Part shown: piece by piece, positions 44,246-54,940 of the stretch
How the letters are laid out: every line of letters starts with the position of its first letter
Position numbering within the stretch: the first letter of the stretch is position 1
Assembly: GCF_026151205.1 (NCBI RefSeq)
Contig: NC_087075.1
Coordinates: forward strand, 14,769,628 to 14,833,627
From: Bolinopsis microptera
Taxonomy: Eukaryota > Ctenophora > Tentaculata > Lobata > Bolinopsidae
Reading direction: 5' to 3'
Length of the DNA stretch: 64,000 nt
Notes under the pieces: generated by a model
Seen by the model: the letters and a program-made list of their open reading frames with translations, nothing else
What the model was told of the DNA's origin: nothing
Database searches by the model: none
Position numbers and translations under genes: made by a program

Positions 44246-44996
44246 ATGGTAGATGTAACAGCTCTTTCAAATTATGAACTTCGTGACAATCTTACTGAAT
44301 TAGGATTTCAACCAGGTAAATATTTACATATCAAATTAATCAAATAGCTTCAGATATTTTATCCATATTAAATTAATTATAGACTGAAATGGATAATCTT
44401 TATATCAAACAAAAATATGTATCATTCATTGAATTTTGAGTCAGATAACAGTCACAATCATAGCTGTATTCTATTTCAATTTTTTGAATTTATGGATATT
44501 TTAACTGGACATTTTTTGAAGGTCCGATAACTGAAACAACAAGAAGGGTGTATGAATTGAAGTATCTGCAAATGATTGGGGAAGTTGACAGTTCAGGTAG
44601 GAGAATTTTAAGTTACATCAATCCTCAAAAGCAAGTCGGATCATTGATTTTCCCTTACTTAAAAACGTATTTTAATACATTTAGCTTCAATTTAGTATGT
44701 AACACTGTTGCACAGTGTGCCCACTGTGTGTTGACAATTACACGCTGCTTTTTCCAGATTCAGACGGAGGTATAGACTTAGCCAGTGCTCGACCCGTCAG
44801 ATTAACCTCTCCCGTAAAGCGCACCAACATTCCACACCCAACACCTGAACCAGCTTCAGCCTCATCCTCGGCTTCTGATTCCGAGCAGATTCAGGTGACA
44901 CCAGCTGAGCGGAGTGCCAAGTGGAAAGTGCGCATAGCGGCTGTTTTTGCACTTGCCATTATTATGTATTTCTACTTTGGTTCGGGGTCTAATTAA
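44246..44996 (+). CDS. Small LEM-domain tail-anchored protein (emerin-like)
   Basis: Three exons, 44246-44315, 44522-44596 and 44758-44996, all GT-AG and phase 1, encode 127 residues. Exons 1 and 2 form a LEM domain over about residues 1-45: MVDVTALSNYELRDNLTELG, then PITETTRRVYELKYLQMIG. This is the BAF-binding fold of LAP2, emerin and MAN1. Exon 3 is a Ser/Pro-rich linker followed by VRIAAVFALAIIMYFYFGSG, a single C-terminal membrane helix with almost no tail. This matches emerin topology, with LEM on the nucleoplasmic side of the inner nuclear membrane, at about half emerin's length. The start ATG lies exactly where LEM domains of this type begin. A likely AATAAA signal is at 45239. Confidence 0.87.
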
Positions 44997-45777
44997 AACT
45001 TTGAGTAACTCCATCATTTCTTATTTGATGTGATGTTTCAGTTGAGGATAGGGGCATAAGGTTCTGGGAATCTTCAGTATTTTAAATGGAGATTTGTTAT
45101 GTCTTGCATGAGCAATCTGCGCCAATCAATAGAAGATTTCGAAGGATTTTTGATTATTTTCAGTGCGTAATCATGATGAGCAAGTGACTGTAAAACTTTT
45201 GTGAATCTTGGTATGGTACCAACTAACACCGAGTTTATGAATAAAAAAGAACTTGCCATCATGGATATTTTAAATTCTCTAGTATTATTGTATTATGAGC
45301 ATTGCTAAACTGTAAACATTTGTAAATCTTTATTCTCTGTAGCATTTTTAACCACCTCTCTCCTTTGTTAGGAGAACCTCTTGATGTTACTATCACCAAG
45401 TTGGTACTAGTGCTTGTTGTAACTTCTTTAGAACATAATAAATGTGTTGCTCCTTTTAGATCCAATTACTAATCATAATATTCTTGTCTCATTGATAGCG
45501 ATATCAAATCATAGAAATGATTTTAATTTATCATATTTTTCACATTTACTTGTCTGTAAATTTTTAACTACAAAGTTTAATGCATAGCAAAACAGTTTTT
45601 GACATAAGTTTTTGCAAAGATGCATAAATACACCGTGTTATTATCGATACTTTTATACTTGTTGAATGTGATAATGTATTTGCTCTAATTTTGATTACCA
45701 ATATAAATATCGTTATCAAAACACCAACTGTGCATTTTACTGACGCTGTAATAATGATATTATCTATAACTACCCGC

Positions 45778-45816
<39 letters not shown>

Positions 45817-46300
45817 ACTCGGTGTTCTTGTGTTAAGATTGATTCAAGTTTCAAAATCTTAATTTTGATGATCAATTTCTACTTCAGTTAATATTGAGTC
45901 TTGTCTAATTTACTGGTTGATCACACAAATTCATTATTTGAAGTTCTATTTTTAGTTTCTGACCTTACCTTATCATTTCAAAAAGACATGTTAACCACTA
46001 AAGAAGAGACCTAACAGACTGGTCCTCCATAATGAGAGAAGTGCCACTTGGTTGAGAGGGTTAAATAGTCTCTAAATAGTAACTAAACACTACCATGACG
46101 TCACTTCAAGGTATATTGCAGTGAAATTGAAATAAAGTATATAGTTTTATACCAAATAGTTCCTGGTGTTACGTCAGATCCGTGCTTTGAGTATTTGAGT
46201 ATTTAAGCTATAGTTTAAATGTAATTTAAATAATATCATGATATTATATATACCTTAAAATTAACAATATTTAACACAGCTTCCCATCACCTATTTTAAT
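44997..46300. other. Spacer between the LEM-domain and nischarin-like genes
   Basis: AT-rich, with a pure A run of about 33 at 45781-45814 and no supported exon. Short frames here have no family similarity. Confidence 0.5.
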
Positions 46301-46305
46301 ACAGC

Positions 46306-46500
46306 AGAACTGTACCAGGTTCACTGCCCCTCACTGCACCAGGTTCACTAACCCTCACTGTACCAGGTTCACTAACCCTCACTTTACCAGGTTCACTGCC
46401 CCTCACTGTACCAGGTTCACTAACCCTCACTTTACCAGGTTCACTAACCCTAACAGTACCAGGTTCACTAACCCTCACTGTACCAGGTTCACTGCCGGAC
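46306..46500. repeat. ACCAGGTTCACTAACCCTCACTGT minisatellite
   Basis: About eight units of 24 bp end 20 bp before the start codon of the nischarin-like gene, so the array occupies the presumed 5' UTR or promoter. Confidence 0.93.
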
Positions 46501-46521
46501 TCAGCAAGTGGTCTGTGGAGA

Positions 46522-49500
46522 ATGGACCGGGAGTACGGGGTATCCAACACACGTGTTAAACACATTGTTATACACGAGGCCCATATCAGAGAGTCACCTG
46601 ATAGACACGTGGTAAGTGCTGATAGACACGTGGTAAGTACTGATAGACACGTGGTAAGTGCTGATAGACACGTGGTAAGTGCTGATAGACACGTGGTAAG
46701 TACTGATAGACACGTGGTAAGTGCTGATAGACACGTGGTAAGTACTGATAGACACGTGGTAAGTGCTGATAGACACGTGGTAAGTGCTGATAGACACGTG
46801 GTAAGTACTGATAGACACGTGGTAAGTACTGATAGACACGTGGTAAGTACTGATAGACACGTGGTAAGTACTGATAGACACGTGGTAAGTACTGATAGAC
46901 ACGTGGTAAGTGCTGATAGACACGTGGTAAGTACTGATAGACACGTGGTAAGTACCGATAGACACGTGGTAAGTACTGATAGACACGTGGTAAGTACTGA
47001 TAGACACGTGGTAAGTACTGATAGACACGTGGTAAGTACTGATAGACACGTGGTAAGTACTGATAGACACGTGGTAAGTACTGATAGACACGTGGTAAGT
47101 ACTGATAGACACGTGGTAAGTACTCTAGTAGCAGGGTGTAGTTGCACGGATAGACAGAGAGGAGTCTGGGGCAAATTTGAGGAGTCTGGGGCAAAATTTA
47201 TAGCGTTCACAGAATAACCCCCTCATACCAAATCAATATCCCCTCAGGTTTACAGAATAGACGTGTTCACACAGGAGAGAAACTGGTGTGTGTACCGGCG
47301 CTACAGCGAGTTCCGCAAACTTCACGACAAGATATCAGACAGTTTCAAGATGTTTAAAGGTTCCTTCCCTCCTAAGCAACTATCTGGTAACCTCTCTCCT
47401 GCTATTATAGAACAGAGACGGAGTTCCCTGGAGCATTACCTTCTGAAAATAGTTAATTGGTAAGCAGTGTTCAGTGTTTTACAAGTAAATTACAAGTAAA
47501 TTACAAGTAAATTACAAGTAAATTACAAGTAAATTACAAGTGTATTACAAGTAAATTACAAGTAAATTACAAGTAATAAGTAACTAACTTCAAGTAACAA
47601 GTAACTTTATGAGGAATTCGTCACGGCTTGATTTAAATTTTTAATTTCCCGAATGGAAGATAGTATTACCTACTTATCACTAAACAAACAATGTTGGAAA
47701 TCACAAAGTACTTCTCATTTACCCTCTGTCTCCCAGCCACAACCAGGACGTGTCCTCGTGTTCCACAGATATTGTCTTGTTTTCTTTTTGGCTATAAGCA
47801 CTATTATCATGTATGTCTCCAAGCCTCTGTAACCCTCTGTCTCCACAGCCACAACCAGGACGTGTCCTCGTGCTCCACAGTACTCCGCTTCCTGGACCTG
47901 CACCACAACGACGTGTACTACGTCACCAGCTCCCTGTGCCGCTATGTTAGGACGTTTGGGGAGGCGATTATAAACGAGGGACACTACTTTGTGTTGTCTC
48001 CTACTCAGCTGTTTTGTGTTCACAAGAGGCTGAGGATACCCAACAGTGATGCTGGTTAGTTGAAACTAAACAGTGATGCTGGTTAGTTGAAACTAAACAG
48101 TGATGCTGGTTAGTTGAAACTAAACAGTGATGCTGGTTAGTTGAAACTAAACAGTGATGCTGGTTAGTTGAAACTAAACAGTGATGCTGGTTAGTTGAAA
48201 CTAAACAGTGATGCTGGTTAGTTGAAACTAAACAGTGATGCTGGTTAGTTGAAACTAAACAGTGATGCTGGTTAGTTGAAACTAAACAGTGATGCTGGTT
48301 AGTTGAAACTAAACAGTGATGCTGGTTAGTTGAAACTAAACAGTGATGCTGGTTAGTTGAAACTAAACAGTGATGCTGGTTAGTTGAAACTAAACAGTGA
48401 TGCTGGTTAGTTGAAACTAAACAGTGATGCTGGTTAGTTGAAACTAAACAGTGATGCTGGTTAGTTGAAACTAAACAGTGATGCTGGTTAGTTGAAACTA
48501 AACAGTGATGCTGGTTAGTTGAAACTAAACAGTGATGCTGGTTAGTTGAAACTAAACAGTGATGCTGGTTAGTTGAAACTAAACAGTGATGCTGGTTAGT
48601 TGAAACTAAACAGTGATGCTGGTTAGTTGAAACTAAACAGTGATGCTGGTTAGTTGAAACTAAACAGTGATGCTGGTTAGTTGAAACTAAACAGTGATGC
48701 TGGTTAGTTGAAACTAAACAGTGATGCTGGTTAGTTGAAACTAAACAGTGATGCTGGTTAGTTGAAACTAAACAGTGATGCTGGTTAGTTGAAACTAAAC
48801 AGTGATGCTGGTTAGTTGAAACTAAACAGTGATGCTGGTTAGTTGAAACAGTGATGCTGGTTAGTTGAAACTAAACAGTGATGCTGGTTAGTTGAAACTA
48901 AACAGTGATGCTGGTTAGTTGAAACTAAACAGTGATGCTGGTTAGTTGAAACAGTGATGCTGGTTAGTTGAAACTAAACAGTGATGCTGGTTAGTTGAAA
49001 CTAAACAGTGATGCTGGTTAGTTGAAACAGTGATGCTGGTTAGTTGAAACTAAACAGTGATGCTGGTTAGTTGAAACAGTGATGCTGGTTAGTTGAAACT
49101 AAACAGTGATGCTGGTTAGTTGAAACTAAACAGTGATGCTGGTTAGTTGAAACTAAACAGTGATGCTGGTTAGTTGAAACTAAACAGTGATGCTGGTTAG
49201 TTGAAACTAAATTTGAATTTTATTAAATAATTTTCGCGGTTTTGATTAAAGTTTTGACCAATGAGGTCGGTGAGAGTGACACAAGTCTCCATCAAGGTAG
49301 AAGCAGTATATTATCCGGAGAAAAATTTGATGCAATGAACATGTTGATTTCTCCTGCCGGGCAATGGGTGAAAGTCAAACGTTTTAAACTTTCAGACAGC
49401 TAGTCAAGAATTTTTGTTGATAATTTTAATCGAAAAACTTAATTAATTAATTAATAAATAATTAATAAATTATTAATTTAACACTGTTTCAGACTACAAA

Positions 49501-52500
49501 GCTGACACAGTGTTCTGTGACCTGGGTTCACTGTACGATTTCCTGGGTCGACTCACTAAAGTTTGTATTAAACCAGCTAGTCTACAAGACCAGGGTATAA
49601 GATGTGAGATTGCTCTTTTAAAGAATGTCAAGGAACTTCAGATCCAGACATTCTCTGTTTCACTTATCAAAGGTAAATTGTTGGGATTAATCCTTCTTTT
49701 CTCCGGTCTAACTGCTGCTGATTTCAACAATGAGGCTTGTTGAAACTTGAGACTTTTTCATATGTTTATTTAAATCCAAGTGTTGTTATATGAGATAGTG
49801 TTGGTTAAGAAATACAGTCAAATTTATCATCTGAGGCCTTTTATAGATGGGGTTAAAAAGCAATGCAAACCTATTAAAGTTTTAAAAATTTTACGATTTC
49901 GTTTAGCAGGGTAAAATCATTTCTCTGAAACCCGTCTCCTATTTCAGGGCTAGCAGCAGTTCAGCTACAGATACAGCGCCTGAAAGCTACTCAAGCTCTC
50001 ACTGCTATGAAGGATTTACTGATTGATTGTGTACTTGAAAGAAAAACCCAGGTAATTGGTACTAATTGGTGCTAATGTTTGCTAATTGGAGATCATTAGA
50101 GATTATCAGATAGCTTTTGTGTCTGAACTCGTAATTCGAACTCGTAATGAAATATTATCATTAGTTGGTGAAGATGTAGTACATATTAACGAGGAAAGAA
50201 CCTGATCTATAATGAACCAAATTAAGAGTCAAAATAACTCGTTTGAATGCTTGAGCTTCTACTCGGAATTTTAATTATGTGCCCCAAAATAACGTTTGAT
50301 GATCATTCATACAAACACCTCCAAAGCTTAAAGGAAGTATTTTAAATGTGTTTGCTTAATCTGTAATATGTGAGTCGGATTGGGTTGATTAAAATAGTTG
50401 AAATAGTTGAAATAGTTAAAATAGTTGAAATAGTTAAAATAGTTGAAATAGTTGAAATAGTTGAAATAGTTGAAATAGTTGAAATAGTTGAAATAGTTAA
50501 AATAGTTGAAATAGTTGAAATAGTTGAAATAGTTGAAATAGTTCCCCATCGTTCAAGGTGACCTACAACGGAAAGGGACTATGGAAGTCGAGATCATGGG
50601 AACTAACCGTTCCCGTTTTAGTAAGAGTTCCCGTTTAAGTTATGTTTTAATAATATGATCCCCGTGTATGAAATACATTTTATCGTACGGTGGATTGTCG
50701 AAGTGATTAATATCCACTGCTGGATTGAAGATTGACATACCTGCCCCGTTTTTCTAATGGAATTATAAAATGTTATACTAATTACCTATTCACAATAATA
50801 ACCTGAAATATCGTAAGTTACAATCATTCCCAAAATTTTACTGTTTCGGCTGTAAACTTTAAACTGTTCATCGTAAATTCAAGTCAGATTTTTGTTGTAT
50901 CTTTGCTATACAATTATATTTTACACCAGCGCATGGTTTTGAGCACCGTATTCTGTATTCCGTATTGTCTAAAAACGTAATCAATCTATTTCCTTTATCC
51001 CATTTAAACCGATGTAAGCTCAGTAAATTTGGTTTTATTTTAATTTTATGCTGGCGCGTTGCCAAATAATCAGGATCGCTGACAAAAGTGCCATATTGTA
51101 AAAAGCTAAAAATAAGAATTATGTCTATTTAATTATGTCTATTGTGTGATCATGGGGAATTTACAGATTTGATTACGGAATTTAGGGTGTTATAATTGAT
51201 GACCCATCTATACTACGAGATCTATAATAATGTACATTTAAATTTGTGTAAATAATCAGTTAATTAATTAGTGTATTGATAAATCAATAAATCAATTGAT
51301 CACTAATTACCAATTAATTGGCCACACAAGTAGGAAGTAAAATAAGGACCCGAGCACAGACTAAAATAGATCATAATAAGAGCACAGCTCAAAATAGAAC
51401 AAAATCTGATTGGCAGTCACGCTGCACGTGACTGCCCGCACGTGACTGGCGCGCGTCCAATGGACGTTATGAAGGAGATTTGTTTTGGTTATAGCAGGAG
51501 AGATCACGTTTAGAGTGCGTCTGTCTGATTAGCCCACGTCACTGCACACGTGACTGTGCAGAGCCAATAGGGTGCTATGTAACTTGTGTAAGGTGTGTAC
51601 GCTAGGTGCGTGTAAGGGACATCTAATTTATTATTAAACACAGCTGGCCAGCAGAGAATCGAAAATATAAGGACTTTTTATGGATGAAAATCGAAGCGAA
51701 AACCTTGTAACCCTATGTTTTCGAGTACGCTGAACAAGATTAAACTGGTTATAATTATCATACTCAAGGGCAAATTGCTTTAAAATGTACTTGAATGTCA
51801 TAGATGCAATTATACCGGCTTATCGAGTGGCACCAGTCTCTCTCGCCACTAGTTCTCAGCTTATTATCGGGCTCGTGAAGGAAAGATCTCGAGTTCAGAT
51901 GACGAAAACCATTTTCCCAAATAATGATTTTAAAATCTATTTTTCATACAGTAAGCAAGAAAAGCAGTCGGTAAGCAGTAAAAATGTTAAAATATGTGTA
52001 CATGATCAGTGTCTAATATCACATATAATCTTCATCAGAACGGGGTGAAACCTGGTTTCTTCACGTTCTTGTTGGTACGATCTTGACTGTCATGTCAATC
52101 TCGTCATCAAGTCGGAATGCTGGTGTGTCCAGACTTGAGTTTTTGTTAGGAGAGTGCTCTACCTTCTTTGGGGACCTGAATAACTGAAGGGGGTTCCTAT
52201 ACTTTGGTACAGGATAGTTCTTAGTTGGGGTCCCCAAACCTCTCTTGCTCCTCTCTTGACCATGGATAGCGGCTGGAGAGCGAGGAAGTGAGGCTGATCG
52301 GCCAGGTGGAGAAAAGGATGCCGATGTAGTTTGTGGGGCTGTGAGTGGCGAGGCCCCCTGCAACGATCCCATCTTCGGCTTTGCCTTTTCCTTGCCCTTC
52401 GGAGCCGATGATTTCAGCAAGCTGGTGAAAGAGATCAGCTCCTTTCTGCCCCCTAGACTGTGCCCAACCCGTAACACGAGATCAGCGAATTTACGTCGCC

Positions 52501-54685
52501 ACGAATTTGGTAACCGTAGTAACAGTGTGTCACGTGTTAATTATGAGCCAATCATGGCAACCTGCGTGATAACTGATATAGAGATATATAAGGGACCGAT
52601 AGATAAGGTGAGCTCAGATACATTCTTTATATCCACATATATCCGTGGGAACTATTAAATAGTGTGTAAGTGTGGATCAATAACACTGTTCAGATTTTCG
52701 GGCACCAAAAATAAAGTGCAACTCCTATTCGGTTCGTGGGATATATCGCTTCTGGACAAATATTATGCGGGCTATATCAGCACGTGCTGTATTAGAGGGA
52801 TAACAAATATCATCTACCGGCGCTGGCCCGCTGTACTACAAACAGCCCGCTACTGGATATATTGACACAAATTTACTAGCTGTAGTGCTGTACACTCAAA
52901 ATTTGAGTCTCAAACCGTATTTGAGTCTAAAATACGGTTACTGAATTTGTGTCGAGCATGCCTAGTTTTTACTTTTAGCTATAATATCCATCTTAGAAAA
53001 CCGAATTGAGGATTCCCAGCACTCAAATACAGTCAATAAATACTTTGATGTCCCTATGTTCCAAATTTATGGATTCATCTACTGTACACGGCACTGCATT
53101 GGGTAATCGTACTGTAGTGCGACACGTACTCTAGTGCGACAAGTACAGCTCTAGTGCGAAGTCCGACAAAAACACCCTCTTTCGCACTACAGTACGTGTC
53201 GCACTACGATCCAATTCCAGGTAGCGTACTCTAGTGCGACACAATATCCTGTCTTATTTCCATGTTCAGGTCAGATCCTCTTTCGCACTAGAGTGTATGA
53301 GTGCCCTTCTTGTGGACCTGATTCGTCGGGTCTTTTCACTTTACTTATTTCGAAGTGATCTTGTGGACCCGATTCGTCGGTTCACGTCATGTATTTCGAA
53401 GTGATCCACTGATCATAATTCCTTCGGCTTCGGGTCAATGATTTTAAATTGAATATTATACAGTCCAGGTATAGCGTACTGTAGTGCGACAGTGTCGGCC
53501 TTGAAAATTCTCTGTCGCACTTCAGGCTCTGCACAGTCACGTTTGCAGTGATGTGCGCTAACAGGAGTGTCAACCAATCTGTAAGTAGCCCTAACACAGT
53601 CATATGATAATAATTAGTTCATCATAAAACCGCTATGAATAAAACTGCGGACTAGAAATACCGCTTATACTCTTATAGAAGTCCCGATACAATCCTTGAT
53701 ACTGGTTAATATACGTATTCGTTAATGTTAGCAAATGTTTGAGAAAATGGTTTTCGTCTTCTGAGCTAGAGATCTTTCCTTCACGAGCCTGATAATAAGC
53801 TGAGAACTAGTGGCGAGAGAGACTGGTGCCACTCGATAAGCCGGTATAATTGCATCTATGACATTCAAGTACATTTTAAAGCAATTTGCCCTTGAGTATG
53901 ATAATTATAACCAGTTTAATCTTGTTCAGCGTACTCGAAAACATAGGGTTACAAGGTTTTCGCTTCGATTTTCATCCATAAAAAGTCCTTATATTTTCGA
54001 TTCTCTGCCGGCCAGCTGTGTTTAATAATAAATTAGATGTCCCTTACACGCACCTAGCGTACACACCTTACACAAGTTACATAGCACCCTATTGGCTCTG
54101 CACAGTCACGTGTGCAGTGACGTGGGCTAATCAGACAGACGCACTCTAAACGTGATCTCTCCTGCTATAACCAAAACAAATCTCCTTCATAACGTCCATT
54201 GGACGCGCGCCAGTCACGTGCGGGCAGTCACGTGCAGCGTGACTGCCAATCAGATTTTGTTCTATTTTGAGCTGTGCTCTTATTATGATCTATTTTAGTC
54301 TGTGCTCGGGTCCTTATTTTACTTCCTACTTGTGTGGCCAATTGATAATCCCTAATTTTTCAGCCCAAACAGCCAGCAGCGGAGAGAAGTGAGTCCAACA
54401 CTAAAATGAGGGACTCGTACAACTCAAAAATGATGTTCAACTCGTACGTTTAAGTTTAATAATTTAATTGGTCGGATTGAATCTGGTTAAACTGTTGAGG
54501 CTGCCTAGCCTCATGTTAATTAAACAATTATGTAATTGGCTTTAAGATATAATTAACCTAATTAACCACATTTATATCTTTTCAGGTTCACGATACATCC
54601 GTGGATATCACTACTTTATCTAGACCTATCTCACAATTCTATCCGACAACTTGACGACTCTTTCTCTCTGCTTCCCAACCTCCAG
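46522..54685 (+). CDS. NISCH: Nischarin-like protein, N-terminal PX domain to first LRR (3' exons not found)
   Basis: Seven exons: 46522-46611, 47248-47459, 47849-48054, 49493-49672, 49948-50051, 54364-about 54445 and 54586-54685. Phases fit throughout; the sixth exon needs a GTACGT donor near 54446. Exons 1-3 form a PX domain (HIRESPDRHV joined to VYRIDVFTQERNWCVYRRYS, then FPPKQLSG and RRSSLEHYLLKIV). Next come VLRFLDLHHND, HYFVLSPTQLFCV and DYKADTVFCDLGSLYDFLGR, in the order of human nischarin (FAIGPLQLYAV, then TDLGHILDFTCRL). The last exon is a leucine-rich repeat, LLYLDLSHNSIRQLDDSFSL, matching human LTTLDLSHNSISEID. Nischarin binds phosphoinositides and integrin alpha5 and regulates Rac/PAK and endosomal traffic. 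Remaining LRRs and the C-terminus were not identified beyond 54685. Confidence 0.85.
46591..47120. repeat. 21-bp minisatellite made of the exon-1 5' splice junction
   Basis: The unit GATAGACACGTGGTAAGTRC (plus T) is repeated so that GTG|GTAAGT occurs about 25 times at 21-bp spacing, from 46612 to 47116. The first copy is the junction of the nischarin-like exon 1. Each unit is 7 codons (VVSADRH or VVSTDRH) without a stop, so the frame stays open through the array. Two unit types alternate (TGC and TAC). Each unit also carries an E-box. Confidence 0.97.
47478..47580. repeat. ACAAGTAAATT minisatellite
   Basis: About eight 11-bp units start some 20 bp after the donor of the PX exon 47248-47459. 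Confidence 0.95.
47717..47882. repeat. Duplicated 3' splice site and exon start of nischarin-like exon 3
   Basis: ACCCTCTGTCTCC(CA)CAG followed by CCACAACCAGGACGTGTCCT and CGTG(T/C)TCCACAG occurs at 47720-47769 and again at 47831-47880. The second is the true exon. The first lacks two bases of the acceptor and continues into unrelated sequence. Confidence 0.85.
48041..49212. repeat. 27-bp minisatellite made of the exon-3 5' splice junction
   Basis: The unit AACAGTGATGCTGGTTAGTT plus GAAACTA is repeated so that GATGCTG|GTTAGT occurs about 44 times from 48055 to 49196, with four units shortened to 22 bp by loss of TAAAC. The first copy is the junction ending the exon with NSDA. Downstream units meet an in-frame TAG, so only the first donor keeps the protein frame. 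Confidence 0.97.
49213..49492. other. Intron remainder, possible cryptic frame
   Basis: A plus frame of about 50 codons (49250-49402) is open but has no clear acceptor and no family similarity. AT-rich sequence leads to the acceptor at 49491-49492. Confidence 0.3.
50386..50543. repeat. AAATAGTTG nonamer array
   Basis: About 17 units of 9 bp (GTTGAAATA or GTTAAAATA) in the large nischarin-like intron. The Asn-Tyr-Phe and Ile-Val-Glu frames are artefacts. Confidence 0.97.
50550..51315. other. Intron stretch, no gene seen
   Basis: AT-rich with no repeat or exon recognised. Confidence 0.45.
51321..54345. mobile_element. Foldback DNA element with about 610-bp inverted arms
   Basis: The left arm, about 51321-51936 (GGCCACACAAGTAGGAAGTA at the tip), is the near-exact reverse complement of the right arm, about 53735-54345. 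AATT flanks both tips and could be the target duplication or part of the repeat. The inner 1.8 kb contains short frames, including a basic Ser/Pro/Lys-rich minus frame (52477-52061), and a cluster of GTAGTGCGAC motifs. No known transposase was recognised. The right tip ends about 18 bp before the CAG acceptor of nischarin-like exon 54364. Confidence 0.85.
52061..52560 (-). CDS. Unrecognised basic frame inside the foldback element
   Basis: The minus frame is open from about 52560 and, after an internal GTG at 52477, runs 138 codons to TAA at 52061. It contains SWRRKFADLVLRVGHSLGG, then a Ser/Pro/Lys-rich part with GKEKAKPKMGS and FRSPKKVEHSPNKNS. There is no ATG at the open end. It may be an element protein or a spliced fragment. 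The family is unknown. Confidence 0.3.
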
Positions 54686-54730
54686 GTTATTACTAATTAC
54701 TAATTACTAATTACTAAGTAGTTGCTAATT
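54686..54730. repeat. TAATTAC heptamer array at a donor
   Basis: GTTATTAC followed by four TAATTAC-type units begins at the donor of the LRR exon 54586-54685. Confidence 0.8.
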
Positions 54731-54940
54731 AGGTAAGTAGTTGCTTATTATGTAATTAGTTACTGAGTATTATTTACTATAATTACCTTTAGTTTACTGA
54801 TAACTGAGTATTAGTTTTTTTATTAAATACTTTTCAAATTTTACAGAGTACAGCAATAGATGAATATAAAATAGAATCGTTCAAAATATCGCCCCCATCT
54901 GTAAAATATGATGGGCACCCAAACACGGTAAACACATAGT

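Noticed and set aside
46296-47217. Long frames on both strands over the 46.3-47.1 kb arrays as independent genes
   Set aside because: They are three readings of 21- and 24-bp repeats. Only the first 90 bases of the plus frame (exon 1) have family support.
48041-49212. CRISPR-like array
   Set aside because: Units are contiguous with no variable spacers, in an animal gene intron; this is a minisatellite.
54846-54930. Next nischarin-like LRR exon after the TTACAG at 54840-54845
   Set aside because: The frame (STAIDEYKIESFKISPP) lacks the LxxLxLxxN pattern and runs into the dispersed repeat.
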